A DNA stretch of 64,000 bases from Oryzias latipes. Its lineage: Eukaryota; Chordata; Actinopteri; Beloniformes; Adrianichthyidae. The notes below the pieces were generated by a model that saw only the letters and a list, made by a program, of their open reading frames with translations, was not told the origin of the DNA and ran no database searches. The DNA lies in contig NC_019859.2 of the NCBI RefSeq assembly GCF_002234675.1, positions 12,477,483 to 12,541,482 on the forward strand. Direction: 5' to 3'. Below are positions 36,993 to 51,300 of this stretch, piece by piece; position 1 is the first letter of the stretch, and the number at the start of each line of letters is the position of its first letter. Position numbers and translations under genes: made by a program.

Positions 36993-37725
36993 CGGTACTA
37001 TTATAATTCATTAAGACCTTCAAGACAAGAGATTTAGTACTTTTTCAGTAAAATGTCTCTTTCAGACAGTACTATGTGTACCAAAGTATAACTAAGAGAA
37101 AGCAAAAGAGATCAAAACAGATATTAGTTTAGCATTAACCAAAAAGTTAAGGCTTTAGTAAATATTATTAATATTTAGTCCATCTGTTGATTTTATTTTT
37201 TGTGCATTTCTAAAGCGTTCCTGGCAATGCACTCCACATTCTGACTAACCCAGCTGTTGCAGCCCTTGATCTGGCCACGTGCAGCAGAGGTCCAGGACCT
37301 GGTAGAACTGATGACCTAGAGGAGTAAAAATAGACAAGACGAGATATACTGTGAGGGTTAAATGTTTATGTATGCAGTTGTTAACCTACAGAGAGCGAAG
37401 TAGAGGTAGGGTAGGCAGGAAACAGACAGGCAGAGCCAGCAGGGAGGAGAAGGCTGAGACAAATTATATATGGAATATAGACAAGCGACCGGTTGTTCTA
37501 AAAAACCAAGAAGGAGAATTTTCCAGAATATTTAGAAGGTCTGAACGAGGGGTTTAATGTGAAGTTGTGCAGGAAGGTTGCAGAGAGTTATAATGGAAAA
37601 GCTTTTACCGCAGGATACAGAGTGAAAGGCTACAAAGAAGGACTTTAATGGATCAAAACTTCTAGAATGTCATTAAGTGAGTAAAGAAGAGCCATGGTTT
37701 TCAGATTCTGAGTTGGATTGTAACT

Positions 37726-37860
37726 ATGGGTAATGCAGCAGCTTGTAAAGCCTGTGGTTCAGATAAAGGCTCAAAGACTGGTGAAAATGACAATGACTTA
37801 AACCTAAACAATGATTACTACAAGGCTGCTGACTTTGGGACCGAAGTGGATAATTTACTG
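37726..37860 (+). CDS. ank2: candidate ank2 first exon with MGNAAACKAC N-terminus
   Basis: Forty-five codons end in phase 0 at a strong donor (GTAAGAAG), in frame with SDSNTSF at 39304, the next acceptor downstream. The N-terminus MGNAAACKACGSDKG fits an N-myristoylation motif: Gly2, small residue at 6 (compare MGNAAAAK of PKA catalytic subunit). Cys7 and Cys10 are possible palmitoylation sites. The rest is acidic (NDNDLNLNNDYYKAADFGTE). I do not remember this exon in mammalian ANK2. It could be a lineage-specific alternative start or a chance open frame. Confidence 0.45.
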
Positions 37861-37925
37861 GTAAGAAGAAAGGGAAAAAAAAGTTTCCCTGCTTTGTTTT
37901 ACTTTTGCTGCCTTGATGCCTTTAA

Positions 37926-38129
37926 CCTTGTGCTATCCTAGGCACTTTAACGTTGGGAGTTGGGTCATCTAGACCCACTAGACAGTGCGCTGAACCTTTT
38001 TTCTTCACTGATTTGTGATCTTCACTGGTGTCCATGGATTACATGAAATCTGTCCACCTTTATCCACCTTTGTCATGGTAGGGAGAACATGTCAAGGTAA
38101 GGGTGGGGTCATCTAAGATAGCACAAGGG
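37926..38129 (+). mobile_element. piggyBac-like MITE, copy 3
   Basis: Flanked by TTAA (37922-37925 and 38130-38133), with ends CCTTGTGCTATC and GATAGCACAAGGG. Very similar to copy 2 apart from a ~13-bp segment (GGGAGAACATGTC) that copy 2 lacks. It lies just after the MGNAAACK exon. Confidence 0.85.
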
Positions 38130-38133
38130 TTAA

Positions 38134-39303
38134 ACCACTTTTCTGCTTAAGGTTTGTTGTGACTTTGCTCACGCTTGCATGCGCTCACATTGTCCTAATA
38201 TGTTTGGCCTTTGTAAGGGGCGGGTCCTTAAGGTGATCATGTTCCTGACCTTACAAGTAAGACCCTGCTGGGTCTGCCTGACACACAAATACCTTAAAAA
38301 AACAAACAAATCAATAATGCAGAAGTTTGCAGGTGGTTTAATTTTAACTAAAAGTTTACATCCGGGGTTTTATTTCCCAGCAAAACTTAATTCACTTTAG
38401 TTTATTTACAAAGCCCTAGTTCATAGGGAGGTTTTTCTAAAAAAAAGAAAACACACAACAAGCAAAAAAGCATCAAACTGAGCTATAGTTTTACAATTGA
38501 TATAGGTCAATTTATTCTAGATAATAATCTGAATCAATCCAGTAAATTCCATAAATGTCATTTTTATAGAATAAATAAGTTAATAAATAACTGTATTCCT
38601 GATTACTAATAAGCATCAAAAAAGTCATTCGCTACTGGTTATTAGTCAAATGATGTCATTTTTTACATTGGGGCTAAAAGGTTATGTTAAATTAGAGCCT
38701 TAGCATTTTTTATGACAGTTTTTGTAACATTTAAAAATAAGTAAATGCATATAGAAAAATAACCTTAATATTTGCTGCAACTCTTAGAGGTTTGGGCTCT
38801 GAACTCTGGCAGTGTTTGGGGGAGATATTTTTGGCTGCTGCGTGGTATGCTAGAGTGGAATGTTAAGGGGGTTTGGATTTTAAAGACTGTTTCGAGAAGT
38901 AGGCCACGTGGAGTCATGGATCTGTAAAGAGGGAGTTAACATTCCAACTAGTTACAGAAACCCAGTTTTTCATATACTTTCACTTTTTTTTGGTTTGTTT
39001 TATACAGCAATTCATCACATTCTTTAGTGTGAGGTTTGCAGGTAGCATTTCCTGAGGAGTTGTGCATGTTGGTTTTGTAATCTGTTTTGTGGAGGGATGT
39101 GTCACGGTTTAAGGGAAAATGTTTACATTTGGTAAAAAACCACACTATAAAGAAAATTGTCTGTTTGAGAAGAATCAAATCCAAATGAATGACTCGTGCT
39201 GAAACCCCCCATGGTCTGGAGGTGTTGCTTGTTTTGTCAAAAATGATATTTTGCCTGTTTCCATTTCTGAAATGAAACCCATTTTTCTGTCTGTCTCCTT
39301 CAG
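38134..39303. other. end of ank2 intron 1
   Basis: AT-rich intron ending in a pyrimidine tract and CTTCAG acceptor. No other feature seen. Confidence 0.5.
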
Positions 39304-42300
39304 TCTGACAGCAACACAAGTTTCCTCCGTGCTGCTCGAGCAGGAAATACCGACAAAGTCCTGGAATTCCTCAAAAATGGAGTTGACATCAGCACCTGTA
39401 ACCAGGTTAGACACACATTTACTAGCTTCAGCACAAGTTATAATTAAAGTGGATGTGATTGTAATTCTGCAAATCCATAGACATATCAAAGAACTAATGA
39501 CTAAGAGAACAGAATGAATGATGACCCTCAGAATGAATGATGAAAATGCAAGAACGTCAAAAACAGACCAGCACATGTGTCATCTGGCCCGTCTCCATCA
39601 AACCCACTTCCCTGATCATCCCTGGGGGGGGGGTCTGTCAGCTGACACCCCCACCCACCTTCAGCTACATTATACAGATCAGTGCGGAGAGCAGAGCGTG
39701 AAATTCTTCAGCCATCATCCCTCAGTGATTTAAAGCAGTCATAAGACAGCCTAAAGAAGGATGTTGGCTTCTCGGATGGTGACACACGTGTTGCAATCTG
39801 GTGTTCATATTTACACGGACCTCCTGTATAATTCTACTGCAAATTAAAAGCAGCTATTTATACACGGGCATGTGATTGGATGGTTGCCAGGCACTGGCAG
39901 GTGCCGGCCCATCATTCCATTGTTTGTTGCTATGGACACCAGCTCTTTTGTTTAGGGCACACAAACACGCACACATCCTCTGTCCTTTAACAGGGCAGTG
40001 CTGCCCTTCCAAGTATTTCACACAGTCAGATGATTGAATTTGAGACTTTTGTCAGGTGACCAACATGTGATGGACATTCTCGCCTATATCCTCAGTGGGG
40101 CCTGTCCCAAATGGAGACCCTGTTAGCTCATTTTTTGATGGTATCAGAAGGCTGTGATGCACTGACATGCATAAAAACATAAAAGCCTAAACGTCTATAC
40201 ATTCAATATAAAATTAAGTGAGTTTATTTGACCGCAAAATAAGTAAACTGGGAAAAATCCCAATTTTTCAATGATTTCTTTAAATGCTTATTAATTGCAT
40301 ATTTTCTGGGGTGGGGGGGGGGGGGGGTGTACAAAGTCACTTCAAGCTTAAAGTTTGTGTTATCGGCTGTAAAATTAATAGTCTGAGCCTGAAAATCAGG
40401 CTCAGACTGTTAATTGCATGAGCATGCATGAGGAGAACATCAGCTCCACGCATGGGATTTGATGGGACTTCTTGCTGTGCGGTGAGAGTGCTAACCGCCA
40501 CAGCATTATTATTTTTATTTTTATTTTTTTAAAGACATAGAAACGTGAAAACTAAAGCAATCTTTAAAGCAGCTTATTTAGTGCAAATACTAGTTAATAG
40601 ATTTGCTTGTAACTGAAAAGTGTGTTTTAAAATGCAAAACTAAATTCAAGCATTTATATTTATTCATCTTGTTTTGTGGATTTGCGCTGTTTAAATCTGG
40701 TAAGAGTTGGAACCACAGTAGTTGTGTCCAATAAAAACTGAGGAGTCCAATCCTAGAAAGCAGATACCTTCTGGATGCAGCCAAGGTCTGGTGCCAAAGG
40801 CAGGAGGCTTTCCTGCTTTAATAAAAAAATAAGGAGAGTCCCAGTCATACGACAATGGACCTCTATAGCACAGATTTTATAGAAAGACATCTTTTCATAA
40901 AATCCTAATCTCAGATTTTCCATTGGATCTGTGGACTGCAGGAGAAACACGTCTAATTTCCTTTTGGTTTTAGTTTCAAACATTGAATAAGAATTCAAGA
41001 GGATGCATGAGCTATATTTTTGTGAACCGTTATGTTCCAAAATTATGAGTCAGGTTTTCCCCGTAATCTATTTCATTGTTAATCCCTAGTGAGTGATATT
41101 GCTTTTTTTTTTTTAATCTGCATGCCTTTTCTCTCCTCTCTGCCAAATCCATATGACACTTGGGGTGTCCTTGAAGCAACATTGTGACCACATATAACCA
41201 TGTGTGATCATGTTGAAGGTCAGTGGTCAAATGGAGCTCAAATATTAATCTGGGTTGGACGGAGCCCAACAGTTTTTGTCCTGAAAGTGGAGCGCAAAGC
41301 AGCGTCCATTAGCTAAATGAAGCTTTTCTCCGCAGCTTGACTCTGAAGAAAAGGAGCTTTAGACCATTTGAGTCTGAGAGTCTACATATGTGTGGTCCTC
41401 TAATGGCTGATTTATGTCTCCTGGCTTATTCAGTGGTTATAAATGTGGTGCAGACTTTTTTTTTTTTTTGCTGTGTCACAATCCACCATGCAGAAAAACT
41501 GATGCCATCATCATAAAGCATCTGTTTAAACATTTGGATGAGTGACAGTGCAACAAAAATACAAACAATGGAAAAACAAAATTCCTTTCACAATGACAAT
41601 GAAATCCAGGAAAGATTCAACATGTTTAACATTGGCTAGATTCTCTCGTGTTTTTCTACTGCCATGCTTTTGTGCAAACATCACAAAAAGATTATTTATC
41701 AATTTCAGAAATGAGAAATAAACTGCAAAAAAAGTAGCCAAAAATAAGGAAAGAACACTAATGTCAAGAAGAAAATGACAAGAAAGTAGTAAAATAGGGT
41801 TCCACACAAGGATTCAAAAAGGAAACTAAAACAACTAAATATTATATCAAATTACTAAAAGCTCAATGTTATACAGCCCAATAAGTATCTTTTGCTATAG
41901 TTCTGAGCAAATTGCTTGAATATTTTTTAGTTTTTATGTACTTGCAGTTCATTTTGATTAGGAGCAAAATGAGAACAAAATGAGAAGACCATCTTTAAAC
42001 ATGTTGGTCCTTCTTAATAAATCCTCCATAAAATCTAAAACTTGCACTTTTTCTGAGAACATAAATCTAATTTTCTGTTTCCAAACTAATGATAACGAAT
42101 GACAGTCTAACATGTTGAACTTTAAAAAAATATATCCTTAAAACTGAACCAAAAGTTACAATGCTATTTGAGTTTCTTTGAGTTTGTAAATCACGTTTTT
42201 CTATTGTCAAGAGTATGGAGCAAAATACTTCTGACTCATTATAAAAATAATTACCATAAATATCTTAAAACCTGGAAAAACATCTTGAACGTCCAAAAAA

Positions 42301-45300
42301 AACTAGGTTTTAAGTCTTTGCAAGTATCAAATAGTTTGGATGTTTTTAGAATCTTTTTTGTTATCTATGTCTTTGTAATCAATTTATTTTACAGCTCAGT
42401 CATGCTGTGTCATTTTCTACCTTTTAAAAGGGTTATCATAAGTCACTCAGAAAGAAAACCCACCCTAACAGCTTTGGCCTTTGAAGATTCCCCACTTTTC
42501 TCTTTGACAGCTTGACATTTTCAGCAGCTCCTAAATGTAACTATGTTGGCGTGTATCCTTCATGTCTCTATGACAGTGCAGAAATATTACACCGTCTTGG
42601 CCGTCTGGCCTTTGCCAACTCAGGACGCAGGAGAGGGGATGTGTCTCTATTTTTGATTGGTAAGAGTGTGTGTATGCACATGCTGCAAATGGACCAGGGA
42701 GGGAAGTGGTGAAGGATGTGGGTCCATGGCACTTTCTCTCCCACATTACATCCTCTGGATCTGGCGGACGCAAATCTCGATCTGGATCTTTCAAGGGGCA
42801 AACAGTGAGGACCAGCAGAGATAGTAGGCGAGGACTTAAAAGGGATCTTCGTTTTCTTTAAAGCCACGATTTGAGAAACTGTGATAGATCGGAAAAGCAG
42901 GGAAAGACAGACTTGCGGTTTAAGATACCACTTTACCTTCAGGATGGAGGAAAACAATGATGAGGTGAACCTTTCTTGTGCGCTAAATGCAAACATTTGT
43001 CTCAGTTGAGCTTAGTTTGGAGAAGTTTTGACTGTAAAATATTTATCCTGTTCTCCTTTGAGTCTGATGACACTGAAACCTTTGATGTAATGCTCAGACG
43101 GAGGATGCCAGAGGGGAGGAAAATGTGTTCTTTTGGTGTCTATATGAGCTGCCAAACCCATTTTTACAAATATCATTCTTCTGATTTCAAGACAAAGTTG
43201 GGAAATGAAGCCTGTTTTTTGAAAATGTCAACTACAGGCTTGCAGTTAATGTTCAGATAATGAGTAGACTAAAAATAATGACTAGATATGTTCCATAATG
43301 ACCTATAATGTAGTGTTGCACAATTTACTGAATATTTTCAGAAGGACACTTTTTTTTGCATAATTTTAATTTTATTAGCATTCATAGAAGACAAATAATT
43401 TCTTTCTTATTTAACATACCCAGTGAGTATGTCCAAATGTCCAAGAAATCTAGAAATTCTGGAATGACTGAATGTTGTTTTTAAAAGTTTGAACAATTAT
43501 TAAGGTTTCTGCGATCTTGGTTTGAATGGAAGACGCTAAATGCACAGTATTTGTTTGGTTCTTCCAGAATGGACTCAATGCGTTACACTTGGCAGCTAAA
43601 GAGGGACACAAAGATTTGGTGGAAGAACTGCTGCAGAGAGGAGCACCTGTAGACTCAGCCACCAAGGTAATCGCGTGGGAACACAGGGGTCTTCTTCATG
43701 CAGAAAGATCATTGAGTGGAAAGAAAAAACAAGATTTTAGTAACAATACCAAAACTTTAGTTTTAACAAATCACACTGTGTTCATGGAGGTTCTGCATTT
43801 AGTCAAAAGACACAAGAGAAAGACATCTCGGTGTGTGTCATGCTGCTTGGCCAGCTGCTCACTATCGGTGTTTAAAGACCTCATGCATCACCTTTAAAAG
43901 CTCATGAACAGCTGACACAGATAGTGTCAACATGCTGCTCGTGTCCTTGGACTGACATCGATATGTTGTGTGGCATTCTGCACCATTTCAACACTTTTGT
44001 TTTTAAAAAGAAATCCAGCTTGGACACTGAATGCAAATAACAATTTAACTCCACATAAGTGCAATAATTCTTCTTCTGAAAAGGTTTGAACGCTGCAATA
44101 TTCATATTTATATTTTTTTTGTACTTTTTGTTATCTAATTCAATGCTCTTCTTAAATTTTTGTCTTGCTCCATATTCACCCTGATCTGAGAGATGCCAAA
44201 GAAAAATTCCGATGTACTGTATGTGCAAACGGCAATAAACCTTGAACCTTGAAATGTTAAAATGCGGCGCGCTCAAAAAAGAAAAAAATTGAATACCTCT
44301 AGGCAGCATTTCTTCCCCTTGTACCCCGTTTTAAAGGGTGAAATCAACCTCTGCTCTGCTGCAGATCTTTACCTCTGATGATATTGTGGCCAAAAAGCCT
44401 CATCCGAGGTGCAATAGATGTACAAAAGGAATATTGCTCATCCCGTTTTTAGAACTTATCGCAAACCTCACATGCCTTTGGAATTGTTTTCTTTTTCACT
44501 AAATCTTATGGATGTCACTACATCTGTTTTGTAGCTTTTTTGCTTAGCTGAGAGGACTTTTTTTGTGTGTGAAAACAGCAGTTGATGCTTTCACAGGTCT
44601 TAAAGGGCATTTTGAATTTTAAAGTCAGAGATTACTGACTCCATCATAGTCTATACTTGCTCTTCTTTCAGTCAGCTCTTTTTTCAAAGAGCTTATATGC
44701 TTAAAGGCTGTGGATTCTATTGTTTCTCTTAACCCTGCTTTCTTTTTTGCAGAAGGGAAACACTGCTCTTCATATCGCCTCACTGGCTGGACAAAAAGAA
44801 GTTGTAAAACTCCTGGTGTCAAGAGGAGCGGATGTCAACGCTCAATCACAGGTGGAAAGTGTTACTATAAAGGATTATAGAAAGTAATGTAAGTTTGTAT
44901 AATAAATGTCTGCATTTGAACCGTTTCAGAATGGCTTTACACCACTCTACATGGCAGCGCAGGAGAATCATTTGGAGGTCGTGCGATATTTTCTGGAAAA
45001 TGAAGGGAACCAAAGCATTGCAACAGAAGTGTGTTTAAGCAAAAACCCAGAATTCATCAAGGTTTTTTACCTTTAACTGATTAGTTGCACAATCATTCTT
45101 CTAACTTTTTCTTTTTTTTTTTACCTTTGCCCTTTAGGACGGCTTCACTCCACTTGCGATCGCTCTCCAGCAGGGCCACAACTCCGTAGTGTCCCTCCTG
45201 TTGGAGCATGACACCAAAGGGAAAGTTCGCCTGCCAGCCTTGCACATAGCAGCCCGCAAGGATGACACCAAGTCTGCAGCGCTCCTGCTTCAGAATGACC

Positions 45301-48300
45301 ACAATGCTGATGTTCAGTCCAAGGTGAGGAAGCCTAAAAAAATGATGGTATTTAAAGACCTACTCTGATAAAAATGGTGGTTTTGGTGGTTTTAACGTGT
45401 TTTTGTGGCATTTTTCTCATTATGGAGGACATACGTAAAGAAAATTAGGCTCTATTTTTAGTATTTTTTGTTCAAATTGATGTTAATCAGGAGCAGACAA
45501 AAAATGCAGTTTGAAAAAGAGTGTATTTGTGACGTAGAAACTACAAGAAACTACTCCTTTCTGATGCATCCACTTGGAGACCAGTGTTTTTCAACTGGTC
45601 TCCAAGGTCATAACTGGTCATAACTGATCTAAAAACATTTACCATCTCCAGGAAATCAGCTCTTTGTTCATCCAAACAGGCCCTGATAAAACACTGAGTA
45701 GTTAGGAATATTAATGATCGTAAAATACATTTTTCTTTGTGTTTATTCGATTCTATTAAAGACATTTTGATAAGAATGACTGTACCGCGATTTAGCCGTA
45801 GCTTCAGACGTTTTTGGAAAAGTCCCTCCCCCCCTTTATCTGTCTCCACCAATTGTTCTTGGAGGCTTAATCACACGTCATCAGTCTGACCAATCAGAAG
45901 TGCTTAAAGTCTTCACTTCCTTGTCATGAGTCTGCTCATTAAGTCGCTCAATTCTAACAAAAATACCAGCTAAAGCTCGTCTTTAGCGGTGTAGTTTTCC
46001 ACAGAATCCGGTAGTGAACAAAACCATGAAGCTCAGAGAAGCAAGTCTATCTGCGATCGGCGGCTGTTTGGACTACATCTCCCATGATGCATTGGGTTAA
46101 AGTGACAGCATCTCAGCGCACAATGAATCTCCGTTGTTAAACGTCTTGAAACCACAACGAACACACATCAATCAGTTTTTATATCTGCTAACTCAACTTT
46201 TATTACATCTTTTAGAAAAAACAGCTGCAGCTTCCAACTTTTTCTGCCACAATAATTATCACAAAAAAAGCATGTGAGATTGCGGAGGGGCTGTAGATCA
46301 ATGCAGACTATGAGTTTCTCGTTTTTTTTATTTTTGGATGCTGGTGTGCCTGGAGATTTTTGTCAAGGTTAAAGTGTGCCGTGGCTCAAAAAAGGTTGAA
46401 AAACACTGTTGTAGACGACTAGATCCATGTACATCATCTTCTTTTGCCTCATCCCAGATGTTATCTGGTTCAAAGCTGTTCGGCTGGATGGCTCTAAAAT
46501 TGCTCACCGTTTTTGTTGCACTGGTAATGTTAGGTTGGGGATGTGAAGAGCAGCTGGAAGCACGAAAACAGAGAGCTCACAGCAACTGGGAGGGGAAGGG
46601 GGGCGGGGTTCCTCTATGCCAACGATTCTGCCCAAAACTCAGAGGCAAATTTTTTTTGAACTATTATCGCTCTGCAGACACTAAAAAAATGATTTTTTTA
46701 AATTTTGGCTAAAAATTGTATAATCATAATTAAAAGACAGCTGGGAACACTTTGAAAAAAGCTCCAACCTGACATAAAGTAAAAAACAATCATGAAATAA
46801 AATGTCAAAACATTTTCAAATTCTTTTTCTTTTTCATTATTTACTTTCATGTAGTTTCTCCTTCCCTGTCAAAGTTGTTTCCCTAACGATCCTACATCCT
46901 ATTCCCCTTTTTCTCTTTATGCATCGTAACCAGATGATGGTCAATAGAACCACAGAGGTATACAGACTGGTCTTCCCTTCACCTCATTTTGTTTTAGCCC
47001 TCCTGACCATCTCTTTCAGCCTTTCTGTCCTAACTCTTTTCCAATGTAGAAAACTCCTGCACGTCAGATTTGGGTATCATGATTCTGGTTGCATGGAGCT
47101 CACTATGCTGTACCACAAGTTGCATGGCTGACTTTAAAGCATCCTTTTTAAGTAAAAATGTTAAAACACATTACAAATGACATGTTTTTCATTTAAGCAG
47201 ATTCATTTATGCTTCACAGTAAACAAAACCAGTTGATTTCACTTTTTTTGTTTAAGAGTCTTTTTCTCAGCATGTCACCTGTTTTTCTATTCTGAAACAC
47301 TTTATCTTTAAGTTAACTGTGTTTTTTAATTAAATTGCACCCTGTCTCTCAGAATGGGAAGGTAAGGAGTTCCCCGTCCCACGATTGTTAATTGTAGATG
47401 TTTGTATTGCTCACAGCTAAATGTTCGTTTGTACATTCATTTGTGTAAGCAGATATAGTTTCTAGTTGTGCATTATTTTGTAATTTGTCTTTTATTTAAA
47501 TCTTCTTTTAACTTGTCAAAAAGCTTTATTTTTTTCCTCATTTTTTTGTTTTGTTTTTGCACATAGTTGCTGTTAAATGGAAGCTCAGTTGGGAATGAAC
47601 ACGGCATGTGCCACATTGTTTTATTTTGCAGAAGCATGCGTTTTTGTCAGCATGCTGACTCTTCCTTCATACATGAATTTACCACAGATAAACCTTCTTG
47701 CTTTCCTTCCTGTTGTCTCACTATTTGCTCTGTATTCTCCTTGTCTGTCATAAATAGAGCGGTTTCACCCCCCTGCACATTGCTGCTCACTATGGCAACG
47801 TGAATGTCTCTACCTTGTTGCTGAACAGAGGAGCTGCTGTGGACTTCACAGCCAGGGTACAGCCAAAACATTTTCCTCTCTTCCTGAGAATAACATTTTC
47901 GAGAAATGAAAGATAGCTATTAACTCAAGTTTAAAACGTTTGTTTTTATTTCTTTATTTTGTCAGAATGGGATCACACCTCTTCATGTGGCATCCAAGAG
48001 AGGAAACACCAACATGGTGGCTCTGTTGTTGGATCGAGGTGCTCAGATAGATGCTAAAACAAGGGTGCGGTGTAATTCAGCATGAGCAGTTATTCAAACT
48101 TCTCAGTTTTATTTAAATGGGTATGTAGCTCGACTGACTCCATATTATAAATGTCCTTGTGTGTCTATGTGACCACAGGATGGTCTGACACCCCTGCACT
48201 GTGCGGCCAGGAGCGGACATGACCCAGCAGTGGAGCTTCTGCTAGAAAGAGGAGCCCCCATCTTAGCTAGAACCAAGGTTGGTTACAGTCGGTTCGGGAC

Positions 48301-51300
48301 GATTTCAATCTTTTTTCTTGGACATTTTGATTCTGAAATAGATGCTTCACTTTTTTTTTTACCTCTCTCTTTGCACTCATCCAGAACGGGCTGTCTCCAC
48401 TGCACATGTCGGCTCAGGGAGACCACATAGAGTGTGTGAAACTCCTGCTGCAGCATCAGGCGCCAGTTGATGACGTTACGCTTGACTACCTCACAGCGCT
48501 GCACGTCGCAGCTCACTGTGGTCACTACAGAGTCACCAAAGTCCTCCTGGACAAAAAGGCCAATCCTAATGCCAGAGCATTGGTAGATATTTTATAGAAC
48601 TACTGTCTTGTTAAAAGAGCTTATCCCACATTTTGTAGTACAGTTTTTTCCCCACAACTCAGGAAATGTCAAATTTTGAAATAAATACAGAAAATGGAAC
48701 TGTCTAGTGCTATTTTTCCCAGCTGTTAAACTTCCCTTGTTTTCTGTGCCAGAATGGTTTTACTCCTCTCCACATCGCTTGCAAGAAAAACAGAGTGAAA
48801 GTGATGGAGCTTCTTGTTAAATATGGTGCCTCCATTCAGGCGATCACTGAGGTGAGCTTTGTTTTTGTGTGACTTTCGGAGAAACGTGCAGAAGCACAGA
48901 ACTTTTGCTCTTTCTGCTGTTGCACATTTGAACTCAGTGCCTCTCTTCTTTCCCACCATCTCATTGGATTCAGTCTGGACTGACACCCATCCATGTAGCA
49001 GCTTTCATGGGCCACCTCAACATTGTTCTGTTGCTACTGCAAAACGGTGCTTCTCCAGATGTCCGCAACATAGTGAGTAACAGTTTGTTCATTTTTCTTC
49101 TCCGCTCAATTTTTGGCATTTTCTCCAACGTCGATTTCGATTCCCCAATGCATCAGTGTCTGAATCTTTAATGCTTTGCATGTCAGCGGGGTGAGACGGC
49201 TCTCCACATGGCAGCCCGGGCAGGACAGATGGAGGTAGTTCGCTGCTTATTGAGAAACGGAGCCCTAGTGGATGCCGTGGCAAGGGTGAGTTGGCTGTTT
49301 GCATCATCAGGCGTATTTTCATTTAGAGTAATGAAGTAGATTCAATGCATTAAATTACCGGTACATACGAGCATTTTTGATCATAGGGCTACTTTAAATG
49401 ATTGCCTTTTTTTTCCCCCTCCCTTGCTAAAATGTTGGTGCCCCAATACCACAGGAGGACCAAACTCCCCTCCACATTGCATCTCGTTTAGGGAAAACCG
49501 ATATTGTCCAGCTTCTGCTGCAACATATGGCCCACCCTGATGCTGCCACCACAAACGGCTACACTCCCCTCCACATCTCTGCCAGAGAGGGTCAGGTGGA
49601 GACCGCTGCTGTTCTGCTGGAGGCCGGAGCCTCACACTCTCTGGCCACCAAGGTGAGCAGAGAAGGACACGTGGCTTCCATGTAGAAAGATTGTGCGCTT
49701 TAATCATCTAAAACTAACTGAACAAAAAAAGAAATAACAAAGTCTGATAAGTCTTTTTAATTTCTTTTCTACCTGAGCAGAAAGGATTCACTCCCCTCCA
49801 TGTAGCAGCAAAATATGGAAGCCTTGATGTAGCCAAGCTTCTCCTTCAACGCAGAGCTCTTCTAGATGATGCTGGCAAGGTGAACCAAAGATGAATGATT
49901 GCACATCATCAGATCATTTCAGAAAGCTATTAAGTGGACAGGAAACTGCAATTACTGATGATTTATTGTTTAAGTTTGATAGATTTTGAAAAAAAAAAAA
50001 AAGAATTAGAAATGCTACCTGATCCCAGGAAACTAAAATCCATACATCCACCTTTTTATATATTTTATATATTCTTATAGAGCGGCCTGACTCCACTGCA
50101 TGTAGCAGCTCATTATGACAACCAAGAGGTGGCTCTGCTGCTGCTGGATAAAGGAGCTTCGCCTCATGCCACTGCTAAGGTCAGTCAGAAAGATTCAATT
50201 TTTTTAGTACGTAGCTTTTATTCCAAACTTTGCTGTGTTGATAGTATTGTTTAGATATTTAATTTAGCTTAGAAACTGATTAATGTTAAATTGATCCTTA
50301 CAAAATTCATTGATTTTAAGTAATTCTTTAGATTTTTTTCAGGCAACAAAAATATTTAATTATTTTTATCCAAGAATTCATAAAAATGAAGCAAGTTTCC
50401 CATTTTCTTCACTTTATTCCAATATTTATGTAAAAGTGTTTAATAGACCATAATACAATTGGGCTGTAATTACAAACTTGAAAGTAAATTAGGTTTTTTT
50501 ATGGTACACAAATTATAGATGGAATTAAATCAGGAACTTCTGAAGCAGAGTTAAAGAAAAATAATTATTTTGCTTGTAATACCCAGACCTTGACTTTAAC
50601 TGATTGATTGTAACAATTTATCTCATGTCTTTTCCAGAATGGCTACACTCCTCTCCACATTGCAGCCAAAAAGAACCAGACAAACATTGCTTCAGCGCTG
50701 CTGCAGTATGGAGCAGAGACCAATGTTTTAACCAAACAGGGGGTCAGCCCTCTACACCTGGCATCCCAGGAGGGACACGCGGAGATGGTCAACCTGCTGC
50801 TGAGCAAAGGAGCACATGTCAACACTGCCACTAAGGTCAAACACACAGTTTGTTTTGATTAATGTTAATCTTTTAAGACAGTTCTGCGTGGAAATGGATA
50901 GGTTTGCATTTCCTTTTCAATACATCTGTCCTTTACGTGTTTCAGAGTGGACTGACTCCATTGCATCTCGCAGCCCAAGAGGACAGAGTCAATGCAGCAG
51001 AAGTTCTGGCCAAACATGACGCCAATTTGGATCAGCAAACTAAAGTACTGCATTAGTGCATTAGTCCACAGCTAAACACTCACAGAAAATGATCAAAACA
51101 TATTACTACACATGTGCACATGAACAATATTACTCTCTAAAATATTACCTCTTTTACTGTCTTTGCTGATGGTCTTCACGTGTCTTTGCAAATCTGCCAC
51201 CTGCTGGCTCTTTGGGGGTATTGAAAGCTTTGATGGGAAAGTTTTTCTTTTTCTTTAGAAACAAGTAATGTCAGATCCGATTTTATTTAAAGGCGTTCTT

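Noticed and set aside
42512..42861. Overlapping open frames on both strands with moderately high GC
   Set aside because: No similarity recognised, no splice phase fitting ank2, and the frames are mutually overlapping.
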